DNA of 47,973 nucleotides from Vibrio tubiashii ATCC 19109 (lineage in GTDB: Bacteria; Pseudomonadota; Gammaproteobacteria; Enterobacterales; Vibrionaceae). The stretch covers positions 1-47,973 of the forward strand of contig NZ_CP009359.1 in assembly GCF_000772105.1 (NCBI RefSeq). Direction: 5' to 3'. The notes under the pieces were generated by a model. That model did no database searches, was not told where the DNA came from, and saw only the letters and a list, made by a program, of their open reading frames with translations. The translations under genes were made by a program, and so were the position numbers. Shown here one piece after another: positions 41,252 through 47,973 of the stretch. How positions within the stretch are numbered: the first letter of the stretch is position 1; the number at the start of each line of letters is the position of its first letter.

Positions 41252-41554
41252 CTATAGATTGCTTGGAGTTGGTAACAACACTGGTAGAGCGCATATAATC
41301 AGGACGGATACCACTGCCTCTACACCACCCAATAGCATGTAAACCAAACCAGACACCGACAATACAAAAGGTGCAAAATATGGCACTTGCTTAGTAAACC
41401 ACTTACTCAAGAAGCGCAGTTTAACCAAAAGGCTTCGTTTACTGTCTATCACTGGCTTGAATACTGTTTGAGTTACAGTGGGCTTAAATAGCAATGTAAT
41501 CAAAACCATACAAAAAAACAGAAGGGCGTTAAGTGGTTCAAATACTGATTTCAT
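41252..41554 (-). CDS. Small membrane protein
   Basis: 100 residues from the ATG at 41554, with AAGGA upstream. Three hydrophobic segments (ALLFFCMVLITLL, APFVLSVSGLVYMLL, AVVSVLIICALPVLL) around a basic middle loop. Unknown function. Confidence 0.58.
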   Translation of the reverse strand: MKSVFEPLNALLFFCMVLITLLFKPTVTQTVFKPVIDSKRSLLVKLRFLSKWFTKQVPYFAPFVLSVSGLVYMLLGGVEAVVSVLIICALPVLLPTPSNL

Positions 41555-41568
41555 GGCTAATTTCCTTC

Positions 41569-41673
41569 TCAAGATAGATCGCCAACATAGAGGCTACAAA
41601 GAGACATAAACAAGGCTGACAATGAAGCCCATACAGCAAACTTTTGATACTTATTAAAAGATATTTTCGACAT
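41569..41673 (-). CDS. 34-residue membrane peptide
   Basis: A short gene beginning MSKISFNKYQKFAVW, with one hydrophobic helix (FAVWASLSALFMSLCSLYV). AGGGG lies 7 bases before the ATG. It starts five bases after the stop of the preceding gene and ends just before the next ribosome site. The tight packing and ribosome site support it. Confidence 0.55.
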   Translation of the reverse strand: MSKISFNKYQKFAVWASLSALFMSLCSLYVGDLS

Positions 41674-41677
41674 CTCT

Positions 41678-41860
41678 TTACCCCTTAAGATCACTTCTCA
41701 TTAGAGAGTCATTCTTTTTAGAGGCTTCAAGTAATGATTTTCTTAGTTCCTCAAACGACTCGGTGTTTTCAATAATCGTATTTATTTCATCTAGCGCTAC
41801 ATTGAGCAATGATGTTGCCACATAATCTAGCGCCTCTTGACGGGCTAGTTTTTTATCCAC
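41678..41860 (-). CDS. Small helical protein
   Basis: 60 residues from a GTG at 41860, chosen because GAGGGGAATAAAA then aligns with the module before the genes at 38010, 38304 and 41240. It is acidic and helical (ARQEALDYVATSLLNVALDEI). No family recognised. Confidence 0.55.
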   Translation of the reverse strand: MDKKLARQEALDYVATSLLNVALDEINTIIENTESFEELRKSLLEASKKNDSLMRSDLKG

Positions 41861-41878
41861 TTTTATTCCCCTCATTCA

Positions 41879-42085
41879 TCAAATAACTCTAATCGCATCA
41901 CCAATAAACGTGTTAGTGATTAAATAGGCTGCAAAGCTAAAAGCAAACACATTTACGATAAGCGAATAAATCAAAGCCATTGGCTCAAACTCGTTCTGAG
42001 ATTTAAACTGACCATACAAAACAAATACAGACAAACCAAAGACAACGGCCAGTGATGCCAGTTTTAGGTATGTAGTCCAATCCAC
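41879..42085 (-). CDS. Small two-helix membrane protein
   Basis: 68 residues from a GTG with AGGGGG 8 bases upstream; the ribosome site overlaps the end of the preceding gene. Hydrophobic segments LASLAVVFGLSVFVLYG and LIYSLIVNVFAFSFAAYLI. Unknown function. Confidence 0.6.
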   Translation of the reverse strand: MDWTTYLKLASLAVVFGLSVFVLYGQFKSQNEFEPMALIYSLIVNVFAFSFAAYLITNTFIGDAIRVI

Positions 42086-42089
42086 GGCT

Positions 42090-42911
42090 TTACCCCCTAA
42101 GAAACGGTACAGTAGAAAGGCCGTTATTGAGTAACCAGTTTTTGATCTCTTCTTCGGTTAAGTGAGGTTCTACAATAGCCCAACGAAAGCCTTGTTTAGA
42201 CCACTTACTGCCTGCGCCTTTGAATTCAACCTCGTCAACATAAACAACTACGATTTCGTTACCATCGCCTGTTTTTTGTGGGTAGCGCTCGATCTTATCA
42301 CTGGTACGAATAGTCAAACTCTCGTTATACATGTAAGTGTCTGCAATCACATCCGTTTCCCTCTTAGGCTCTATAAATGATAGGTCTGAGCTCTCGTTTG
42401 TTGGAAATATCATGTATTCTGGAACGCCACAAAGAAGCAAAATATTGGCGTATGTACCAAACGTTATTTTTGCTTCGCGAATCTGAATGCTTAACCAATT
42501 ACTATCAGCTCCTACCCTTTTGGCCAACTCCTGCCTGGTTAAACCGGTTATTGATTTTTTCCCAACAAAATCTGTTAGTACATCAGCAATCGGACATTGA
42601 TATTGTTCCGCAGTCATAATCAGTTGTGAGTCAATGCGAGATTTCCAATCAACACTAAGTGGTTTTACATATGGCTTACCGTTGGCCATAGCGTGAACAA
42701 TGTTAAAAGCCCAAAAAGGGACGGATGATTTAGCCTCTGGATTAACATCAGATTTTGCTATCCAATTGCGAAAACTACGCCCACCAATTCCCAATAAAGT
42801 ATGTAGCTCAAAAAGATCTACTGATTTATTGCTAGCAGCTAGATTAGCCATTTTTACGAAATCGCCAACAGTAGGCTTTTCGAAGTCGCCTGCTAACTGA
42901 ACCTGTTTCAT
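42090..42911 (-). CDS. Two-HTH regulator candidate
   Basis: 273 residues from the ATG at 42911, with AAGGT upstream. Two HTH-like regions: about 36-70 (FELHTLLGIGGRSFRNWIAKSD) and about 127-165 (LTRQELAKRVGADSNWLSIQIR). The C-terminal third is beta-rich and acidic (DEVEFKGAGSKWSKQGFRWAIV). Probably a transcription regulator of the accessory genes; the family is unknown to me. Confidence 0.6.
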   Translation of the reverse strand: MKQVQLAGDFEKPTVGDFVKMANLAASNKSVDLFELHTLLGIGGRSFRNWIAKSDVNPEAKSSVPFWAFNIVHAMANGKPYVKPLSVDWKSRIDSQLIMTAEQYQCPIADVLTDFVGKKSITGLTRQELAKRVGADSNWLSIQIREAKITFGTYANILLLCGVPEYMIFPTNESSDLSFIEPKRETDVIADTYMYNESLTIRTSDKIERYPQKTGDGNEIVVVYVDEVEFKGAGSKWSKQGFRWAIVEPHLTEEEIKNWLLNNGLSTVPFLRG

Positions 42912-42977
42912 ATTGTTACCTTCAATATCTGTTATATATTTAAGCGCCCTCAAACATAGCTGAAAGCGCTACTTCAC

Positions 42978-43172
42978 CTATACGTTTTTAGATTTTCGCC
43001 AATCTCGAAACTCCATTAAAAACAAAGCCAAATCGAGGCGATTTCTAAACCTAATACAACTTTTTCGAATACTTTTCCCGTCCTGCATTTTTGGTTTAGT
43101 GCGCATAGCATCGACAAAAAACGTATCACAGCAACTAGGAGAAGCATGTGATTTTATAGTAGTTATTGCCAT
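42978..43172 (-). CDS. Small basic protein with a promoterless leader copy
   Basis: 64 residues, strongly basic (RTKPKMQDGKSIRKSCIRFRNRLD), three cysteines. It starts 8 bases after leader copy B. There is no separate promoter, so it depends on readthrough from the 444-residue protein gene. Unknown function, perhaps nucleic-acid binding. Confidence 0.55.
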   Translation of the reverse strand: MAITTIKSHASPSCCDTFFVDAMRTKPKMQDGKSIRKSCIRFRNRLDLALFLMEFRDWRKSKNV

Positions 43173-43179
43173 TAGTTTT

Positions 43180-43213
43180 CATCCTTTCGGGTTGTTGCCC
43201 TTGTGGGCGTTAC
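43180..43213 (-). promoter_or_regulatory. Structured leader, copy B (no promoter)
   Basis: Leftward it contains GTAACGCCCACAAGGGC and AACCCGAAAGGATG, matching copies A and D except for the loop of the first stem (ACAA instead of ACTA). It keeps the stem. The promoter and the first hairpin of the other copies are missing; only TTAACTT remains of the latter. Confidence 0.75.
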
Positions 43214-43222
43214 AAGTTAAAT

Positions 43223-43246
43223 AGGCTGCTCTCCATCGAGCAGCCT
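43223..43246 (-). terminator. Hairpin after the 444-residue protein gene
   Basis: AGGCTGCTC, 6 bases, GAGCAGCCT: a perfect 9-bp stem followed leftward by ATTTAAC, a poor T tract. It probably attenuates rather than fully stops transcription before leader copy B. Confidence 0.6.
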
Positions 43247-43253
43247 GGTTAAA

Positions 43254-44588
43254 TTACAAGTCGAGAATGAATTGTTTAGTTAGTCCCACAATCCCGCTAT
43301 CCCACATAGTAACCACACTGTCACTTTTGATTAGTTTTCCGCTGTCGTAACAGTCAAGCGTTAAACGGTAACGACCGTGTTCGTCCTTGATTCCAATGTT
43401 TAAAAACTTGTCTCTTGATGACTTGCTAATGTATTGAATACCGTTGAAACCACAGTCTAAACACTCGTGAATCTTTTCAACTGTTAGATCTTCTGTGTTG
43501 AAATCATAGTCAGTACGTACACTGGCACTCGTCCAACCCTTGTTAAACTCTAACGTTTTAGGCTCGCCCTTGATTACACAATCGTAACTACCTGGTACGG
43601 ACGATTTAACACAATCAATGATCGCATTGAATGCCGTACCAGGGAAAACTAGCTGAAACTTAGAATCCACTGATAGCGCCTCAAATTGCTTGTATGCTTC
43701 ACATGGCTGTTTATCGAACTTACGACCATCTAACAAAGCGCAAGTAATAAGCCACTCCACATCTAAATGACTGCATGAACCACCAGAAACACGTGTAATC
43801 TCCTTGCCATTGCGATCACGAATGATTGTGTATTTATTGTATTTTTCTTTGGTGTAACCGTACTTTGCAAACACATCAGTATTAGCGTTCTTTTTGCCCT
43901 TATCGTTTTCTATCTCTTTAATGCTGCGTAGGGATTCCGACTGGCTTTCAGTTGATTCTCGCATGTTATAAATCACTTCATAATCCTGTGATTCGCCACA
44001 CTTACGGATAGGGTTTACTGAGACAACATTGTTAGCAACACCAAGGTTGCAAAGTAGTTTTTCTACAGAAATAAATAGGCTTGAGTCTACCTGAAAGAAC
44101 ACGTTTACCTGTGGCATAACGTTACGGTTAGCGATAGTAAAACAATCTTTACCTTTATAGGGCATACGGATGATAGTTAGAGCGTTACGGTTGCCAGTTT
44201 GTGCGCTCACTGGTTGAGTACTATTGAAGTGTGCCAGGTCTAGAAGTCGAGAAACACCATCAGACCCAACAATAAACGCCTTGCCTGTGCTTACTGGTTG
44301 AGGGTTTTCCTCATTCCAAGCATCAAAACAAGTACGCAAGAAGTCTTTTAGGTCAGCAACAGAAGCACAAGGACGACCATCAACAGAGTCACAAACCGAA
44401 CCGTTTTTGGTTAGCTCGATGTAAGCGGTACATGCTGCAAATGATACAGACTTATCAAGAGTGATAGTGCAAAGGTAATCACCGCATAGAGATTGAATCT
44501 CATAGGTGAAAGACTTACCTTTTTCTAATTGTGAATTTACAGCAGCGGCAGTGAATAGATTAGCGAAAGCTTTATTGAATAATTTCAT
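43254..44588 (-). CDS. Cysteine-rich 444-residue protein, unknown
   Basis: 444 residues from the ATG at 44588, just after leader copy C. About 17 cysteines are spread along the chain (QSLCGDYLCTITLDKS, VCDSVDGRPCAS, FLRTCFDAW, HECLDCGFNG). There is no signal peptide, so they are cytoplasmic and could bind metal. The start, KLFNKAFANLFTAAAVNSQLEKGKSFTYE, and alternating beta patterns suggest repeated small domains. Promoter and leader indicate strong or regulated expression. I recognise no family. Confidence 0.7.
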   Translation of the reverse strand: MKLFNKAFANLFTAAAVNSQLEKGKSFTYEIQSLCGDYLCTITLDKSVSFAACTAYIELTKNGSVCDSVDGRPCASVADLKDFLRTCFDAWNEENPQPVSTGKAFIVGSDGVSRLLDLAHFNSTQPVSAQTGNRNALTIIRMPYKGKDCFTIANRNVMPQVNVFFQVDSSLFISVEKLLCNLGVANNVVSVNPIRKCGESQDYEVIYNMRESTESQSESLRSIKEIENDKGKKNANTDVFAKYGYTKEKYNKYTIIRDRNGKEITRVSGGSCSHLDVEWLITCALLDGRKFDKQPCEAYKQFEALSVDSKFQLVFPGTAFNAIIDCVKSSVPGSYDCVIKGEPKTLEFNKGWTSASVRTDYDFNTEDLTVEKIHECLDCGFNGIQYISKSSRDKFLNIGIKDEHGRYRLTLDCYDSGKLIKSDSVVTMWDSGIVGLTKQFILDL

Positions 44589-44594
44589 GTCAAT

Positions 44595-44674
44595 CATCCT
44601 TATTGGGTTATTGCCCTAGTGGGCGTTATCTTTGCTGACGTGGTTATTATCGTTTTTTTCTACCTTTCAGTCAA
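44595..44674 (-). promoter_or_regulatory. Promoter plus structured leader, copy C
   Basis: TTGACT (44669-44674), 17-base spacer, GATAAT (44646-44651). The leader (44595-44629) has CGCCCACTAGGGC, then AATAACCCAATAAGGATG. It lacks the GAAGTTAA hairpin and the GAAA loop, so the conserved core is the GCCC/GGGC stem and the CCC-to-AAGGATG segment. Confidence 0.8.
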
Positions 44675-44706
44675 TATTTTTATTGTTTATTTCCTTTCTG
44701 ACTCAC

Positions 44707-44732
44707 AAAAAAAGCCTCCCATTTGGAGGCTT
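44707..44732 (-). terminator. Terminator of the J-domain gene operon
   Basis: Read leftward, AAGCCTCC, a short loop, GGAGGCTT and seven T residues. It lies just after the gene ending at 44738. Confidence 0.88.
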
Positions 44733-44737
44733 ATCTA

Positions 44738-44929
44738 TCAGATATGTTTCACAATCGGCTCTGTATTCTCAATACTTACACCAATGGAGTTAGCCCAATA
44801 TTTGTAAAAACTCTGTCTGTTTTTCAAGTCGGTTTCTGCTAGTTCCATCGATTTAAAACCAGTAGATAAACAACTTTTCCCTGCCATAATAAAAAACCGC
44901 TTTCTAGACTCTTTGATACTCAATTCCAT
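44738..44929 (-). CDS. Small hypothetical protein
   Basis: 63 residues. The start (MELSIKESRKRFFIMAGKSC) is basic, then NRQSFYKYWANSIGVSIEN. GGAG lies 8 bases before the ATG. It starts just after the preceding gene and is followed by a strong terminator, which supports it as the last gene of the four-gene operon begun by the J-domain protein. Confidence 0.6.
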   Translation of the reverse strand: MELSIKESRKRFFIMAGKSCLSTGFKSMELAETDLKNRQSFYKYWANSIGVSIENTEPIVKHI

Positions 44930-44932
44930 GCG

Positions 44933-45535
44933 TTACGCTCCTTTAAATGCGCTAGGTCTAACCAAGTTTAAAACCTGTATCACTTCCTCTGCTGTTAGGT
45001 CAGATAGCTTTAAGTCAAATGAATCACTAGCCACCGTTTTATCTAACCTTGCGACCGTGTGACCGTCAGCGTTTTGTACATCGTAGCCCTTTACATTGCT
45101 GTAATGGTGATGACGTTTGTTTTCGTCTAGGTAAACCACTCGATCAAGTGCGGCCATGATATAGCCGTGATTCTCTTTGTTGTTGCGCTCCTTTCCTGCT
45201 TTCTCTATCTCTTTTTGCAACGTTTCATAAGCAGTGCCAGTATGAGATAACAAACGTCTTTTAATAGCTCCGACAATGGTATTAACAGAGTTTTTAAAGC
45301 TGCACCCAATGGTTTCTACAGTCTGTAAAGTGCTGTATTTAGGATGCTTGTAGAGCAGCGACCATTTACAAATTTTGTCACCATTGCGAACGTTGATAAA
45401 AAGCCCTGCTGTGTTGGACAGATATAGCCCGTAATGATGCTCTTTCGCTGATGTAATATGATCCATGCGCCACGTACCACCGAGCACAGCGCAAACCTTT
45501 TCTAGCTTTTCAGCACAAACCTTTTCAACATTCAT
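44933..45535 (-). CDS. Hypothetical protein of the J-domain gene operon
   Basis: 200 residues from the ATG at 45535, with GGGAG 9 bases upstream. It has a mixed helical and beta pattern. The C-terminal third (VARLDKTVASDSFDLKLSDLTAEEVIQVLNLV) resembles the end of the 444-residue protein encoded nearby (DFNTEDLTVEKIHECLD) in style, which may indicate a shared small domain. No family recognised. Confidence 0.58.
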   Translation of the reverse strand: MNVEKVCAEKLEKVCAVLGGTWRMDHITSAKEHHYGLYLSNTAGLFINVRNGDKICKWSLLYKHPKYSTLQTVETIGCSFKNSVNTIVGAIKRRLLSHTGTAYETLQKEIEKAGKERNNKENHGYIMAALDRVVYLDENKRHHHYSNVKGYDVQNADGHTVARLDKTVASDSFDLKLSDLTAEEVIQVLNLVRPSAFKGA

Positions 45536-45764
45536 CGTCAAACGCTCCCTGGTATCGATTTTCTAGCGAATTAACCCAGTGATTGATAGCCATTTTTTGC
45601 AAGCCGGACATTTGATTTGTAATTTCTAGCTGTGCTGCTTCTGCCTTGATAGCTTCTAACCTAGTAAGGTTTTGATAACTCGGGTTTTCGTGGTGCAGCG
45701 AGTAGCCACAGAAAGAGGATTTGCGGACTATTAAAGCCTTTAGGGATCTTATATCTTTTCTCAT
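45525..45764 (-). CDS. Small hypothetical protein
   Basis: 79 residues, basic N-terminus (RKDIRSLKALIVRKSS), helical remainder (LEAIKAEAAQLEITNQMSGL). It overlaps the next gene by 11 bases. Second gene after the J-domain protein. Confidence 0.57.
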   Translation of the reverse strand: MRKDIRSLKALIVRKSSFCGYSLHHENPSYQNLTRLEAIKAEAAQLEITNQMSGLQKMAINHWVNSLENRYQGAFDDEC

Positions 45765-45776
45765 GTTGCCTACTTA

Positions 45777-45795
45777 GGGGAGCGTTGCGCCCCCC
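45777..45795 (-). repeat. GC-rich hairpin in the operon
   Basis: In leftward RNA, GGGGGGCG, CAA, CGCTCCCC: an 8-bp stem with one wobble and no T tract, between the J-domain gene and the next gene. It may set relative expression by protecting or processing the mRNA. Confidence 0.5.
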
Positions 45796-45804
45796 TTTAT
45801 CAAA

Positions 45805-46311
45805 TTATGCTGCTAGAATTTTTCGACCAGATTTAGCGGGTTTTTCGCTGCCGTACTTTGCTCTGATTTCATCCATTGATGAACTAGAACGACCAAGTGA
45901 TTTATATTCAGCAGGACGGTAATACCACATCTTTTTGTTTTTAGAGTAAAAGCAACCTAAACCACCTTCTTTACGTCCTAAGCGGTCTTTGTGCTTGCGA
46001 GTCTCACCACCGATCCAAATCCAGTTACCACAGATTTCAATCTCTAAGCCGTCTAGCTCGTGTAGTGCTTTCAAGATCTCGCTGTAATCTTCTGCACCGT
46101 CAGTAGCTTTAAAGCCCTCTTTGGCTTCTACTGTGTCGCCTAGTTTTTTAAGGCATTCGAAAGCAGCATTGATGAGTTTCATCATTTCTGCGCCTGCTGT
46201 ATTTCGGTCTGGATGGTACTTAATAGCGGCTTTTTTATAAGCGTCTTTGATTTCTGCTTGTGTAGCAGGAGAGGTTAGATTAAGTAGGTTTAAAGCATCA
46301 TTTACAAACAT
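45805..46311 (-). CDS. J-domain (DnaJ-like) protein
   Basis: 168 residues. J domain at about 3-60 with the HPD motif at 33-35 (AAIKYHPDRNTAG). The remainder is not chaperone-like: ICGNWIWIGGETRKHKDRLG and KMWYYRPAEYKSLG form a small aromatic domain. Such short J-domain proteins occur on large plasmids and integrative elements; the partner is likely host DnaK. It is first in a four-gene operon behind promoter-leader copy D. Confidence 0.82.
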   Translation of the reverse strand: MFVNDALNLLNLTSPATQAEIKDAYKKAAIKYHPDRNTAGAEMMKLINAAFECLKKLGDTVEAKEGFKATDGAEDYSEILKALHELDGLEIEICGNWIWIGGETRKHKDRLGRKEGGLGCFYSKNKKMWYYRPAEYKSLGRSSSSMDEIRAKYGSEKPAKSGRKILAA

Positions 46312-46318
46312 TGTTTTA

Positions 46319-46411
46319 CATCCTTTCGGGTTGTTGCCCTAGTGGGCGTTACTGGAAGTTAATTGCCTTAACTTCTGGATGTATTATCGTTTTTTTCCTA
46401 GCAACTGTCAA
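46319..46411 (-). promoter_or_regulatory. Promoter plus structured leader, copy D
   Basis: TTGACA (46406-46411), 17-base spacer, GATAAT (46383-46388): a near-consensus promoter. Then the GAAGTTAA/TTAACTTC hairpin (46355-46375) and the leader (46319-46352), identical in its core to copy A. The first hairpin and core are conserved far better than the spacer sequence. Confidence 0.85.
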
Positions 46412-46508
46412 TGTTATTATTGCTTTTTTCTTGTCTTTTTATTGTTTTTCTATTGCGTTTAGTTTGCATTTTTATTGCCTTTCGATTCATAAAATCACAA
46501 ATAAAGCT

Positions 46509-47264
46509 TCATTTATTGTTTTGTACCAATACTTTCTGACAATCATTACAACTAACGCTTAACCCTGACTTACCCCATAGATTTAAATTGCAATTGGGAC
46601 ATGTATATCGTGTTTTCGGTTTGCTAACTGTTGCGTTTTCTCCCGGTTCAGCTAATACCCCTTCGCCCATGAGTTCATCTATATTAGCGGTTAACTGTTC
46701 TGCTAGCTCGTCATCGAGATCGAGAGATTCTACTATCTCACCAAGTAATGGATTATCAACACTTGAAGCGGTGGCCACCGCAAAGCGATCAACCCACGGG
46801 AACGCAAAACCTTGCCTAACTAATTTTTCGCATTCTTTGATAAAGAGACCGCCTGGTATTGGATAATCGCTGATTTTTTGGCCTGTTCTTTTCCCTCCTG
46901 GTCGGCCTGTGCTTGATGGCATCAAACCAATATCTTCCATCATTTGCGCCCATTCTTTATTGTGGTAAGTTCGACGGCTTGGTGAGCCGTGTTCATATTG
47001 CCAACAATGCACCATTTCGTGAACGATCGTTTGTAACAACTCAAGTAAAGCCGACCTCCCCACATAAGCAGGGTTAATTGCTATTTCGCTACACTTTTCG
47101 CCTTTCGCATCAACCCACCGATTACAAGCAAAATATCCCATCACGCTTTTTTGTCTTTGAGTGGTAAACAAAACAGGAGGCAAGCTGTAGTCAAAAAGGT
47201 TAGCGTTGAAATGGTCGTAGGCTATTTGAAGTGCTCCATATAATTGTTGTGTTGGTGTTTCCAT
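46509..47264 (-). CDS. SprT-like zinc metalloprotease
   Basis: 251 residues from the ATG at 47264, with AAGGGG upstream; the longer frame runs through the operator repeats. HEMVH (82-86) in LQTIVHEMVHCWQY is the zinc-binding active site, with H101 in YHNKEW a possible further ligand. The C-terminus carries a zinc ribbon (CPNC...CNDC), as in Spartan/SprT proteins. The family cuts proteins attached to DNA in eukaryotes; the bacterial role is less clear. On a conjugative plasmid it could act on DNA-bound proteins during entry. Tandem palindromes precede it. Confidence 0.82.
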   Translation of the reverse strand: METPTQQLYGALQIAYDHFNANLFDYSLPPVLFTTQRQKSVMGYFACNRWVDAKGEKCSEIAINPAYVGRSALLELLQTIVHEMVHCWQYEHGSPSRRTYHNKEWAQMMEDIGLMPSSTGRPGGKRTGQKISDYPIPGGLFIKECEKLVRQGFAFPWVDRFAVATASSVDNPLLGEIVESLDLDDELAEQLTANIDELMGEGVLAEPGENATVSKPKTRYTCPNCNLNLWGKSGLSVSCNDCQKVLVQNNK

Positions 47265-47279
47265 ATGTGACCCCTTGAG

Positions 47280-47328
47280 TTGTATCGTACTATACAATTG
47301 TATCGTACTATACATTTTTAAAAATGTA
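47280..47328. promoter_or_regulatory. Tandem palindromes upstream of the SprT-like gene
   Basis: Two 18-base units, TTGTATCGTACTATACAA (47280-47297) and the same ending in AT (47298-47315), each an imperfect palindrome around GTAC. A perfect palindrome TACATTTTTAAAAATGTA (47311-47328) overlaps the second. They lie directly before the gene, so they are probably operator sites. A reversed single unit lies at 1699-1716. Confidence 0.65.
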
Positions 47329-47433
47329 CAAATATCCATCACTCGACATCGTATCGCTTTAGTTTTTTAAGCTCATTAAAAAAGAAAAAAATCAATTGTT
47401 TGTTATGTGGGGTTCGTGGGTAACTGCTTGCAG

Positions 47434-47442
47434 TTATCCACA
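47434..47442 (+). other. DnaA box
   Basis: TTATCCACA, a perfect match to the DnaA-binding consensus, at the left end of the origin and just before an AT-rich stretch. Confidence 0.8.
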
Positions 47443-47451
47443 AATCCACAT

Positions 47452-47518
47452 TTATATAATATCTCTATTCTTTATATGTATATTCTATGATCTCTATAAG
47501 ATCTATAAGATCTATAAG
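47452..47518. other. AT-rich unwinding region with ATCTATAAG repeats
   Basis: Very AT-rich. Contains ATCTCTATAAG (47490-47500) and two tandem ATCTATAAG (47501-47518). It sits between the DnaA box and the iterons, where iteron origins usually melt. Confidence 0.65.
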
Positions 47519-47567
47519 GTTTGTTTTATTTATACTTTTCAATGACTTATGGACTTTAACATTACTG

Positions 47568-47712
47568 TTTACTCCGGCTATTAGATCGCTTCACTCCGGT
47601 TACTAGATCGCTTTACTCCGGTTACTAGATCGCTTTACTCCTAAACTAGATCGCTTTACTCCTGTATGACTATCTCTTTACTCCGGATAAGATTACTACT
47701 TACTCCGGTAAT
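47568..47712 (+). repeat. Seven iterons of the replication origin
   Basis: Units around ACTCC begin at 47571, 47593, 47615, 47637, 47658, 47680 and 47702, spaced 21-22 bp, i.e. two helical turns. The best units read CTTTACTCCGGTTACTAGAT; the fourth and fifth are degenerate. They are the binding sites for the Rep_3 initiator encoded from base 1. Confidence 0.9.
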
Positions 47713-47782
47713 CGCTGCTTTGGGTGTTGATATCTTGGATTAAATCGAATCGTTTTACATTTTTGCGATTAATTATGACTTA

Positions 47783-47929
47783 TTACTCCGCTTTAGCCCC
47801 CAAAACCTAATATTTGCCCTTTACTATTACCACTTACTCCGCTATTACTACCCATTATTAAACTAAATATTACTACTTACTCCCCATTGTTAGGAGTAAA
47901 CAGTAATAATTTATCGCTATGAAGAGTAA
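47783..47929. promoter_or_regulatory. Partial iterons and inverted operator before rep
   Basis: Single TTACTCC units at 47783 and 47834, an inverted pair TTACTCC (47877-47883)/GGAGTAA (47893-47899), and a further reversed GAGTAA at 47924-47929. Inverted half-iterons in the rep promoter are where Rep_3 dimers repress their own gene. The -35 and -10 boxes are not clear-cut; GATAAT at about 47946 may be the -10. Confidence 0.7.
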
Positions 47930-47973
47930 ACCGTCATAGTTGGCTAGATAATTAGGAACAATTGATAATAGTT

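Noticed and set aside
47568..47712. Regular short repeats as a CRISPR array
   Set aside because: Spacing of 21-22 bp without unique spacers, no cas genes, and position beside a Rep_3 initiator identify them as iterons.

Overview
The window looks like one complete circular conjugative plasmid of about 48 kb, opened at the start codon of its replication gene. The iteron-type origin fills the last 500 bases and points straight at the initiator gene at base 1, so the two ends almost certainly join. The host is probably a marine gammaproteobacterium of the Vibrionaceae (Vibrio, Aliivibrio or Photobacterium). Reasons are the moderately AT-rich composition, a trypsin-like protease with a GlyGly-CTERM tail (typical of Vibrio and Shewanella), and the pairing of a VirB-type secretion system with a thin type IV pilus. 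Vibrio fischeri pES100 is the nearest plasmid type I can recall; this was not checked. No resistance gene, transposase or integrase is visible.

Layout: 1-1065 Rep_3-family initiator and terminator. 1281-1645 a small gene behind a repeated promoter-leader module. 1718-3350 a three-gene stb-like stability operon read leftward, with a repeat array upstream. 3500-3600 the likely oriT. 3627-7636 a MobC-like protein and a 1214-residue relaxase, with a small cysteine-rich gene nested in another frame. 7736-32844, almost all leftward, is the transfer block: LuxR-type and TraY-like regulators, a long structured leader, virB2 to virB11, virD4, three accessory envelope genes including a second VirB9-like protein, then the pil genes (split pilL, pilN-O-P-Q-R-S, a PilM-like protein, pilV), a cysteine-rich secreted protein, the protease, a winged-helix protein and a lytic transglycosylase. 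32976-34122 carries ssb and a serine-recombinase-like protein that has lost its catalytic serine. 34123-35189 is mostly non-coding. 35190-38887 is a leftward operon of small, mostly membrane, proteins. 39205-40347 is a CoiA-like/GIY-YIG-like/HTH fusion bracketed by 42-bp perfect direct repeats. 40806-47264 is a leftward set of accessory genes including a two-HTH protein, a cysteine-rich 444-residue protein, a J-domain protein and a SprT-like protease. 47280-47973 is the origin.

Working model: the MobC-like protein and relaxase act at oriT, VirD4 recruits the substrate and VirB2-B11 export it, while the thin pilus stabilises mating pairs. No prepilin peptidase is encoded, so pilin maturation probably uses the host enzyme.

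Two regulatory patterns stand out. (1) A promoter plus structured 5' leader recurs before four accessory genes, once without its promoter, so the leader itself is probably functional. (2) boxA-like elements precede three leftward transcripts, two of them followed by a hairpin as in phage nut sites. The transfer block also contains strong intrinsic-terminator shapes before virB2, inside virD4 and before the transglycosylase gene. Together these suggest processive antitermination of the transfer operon.
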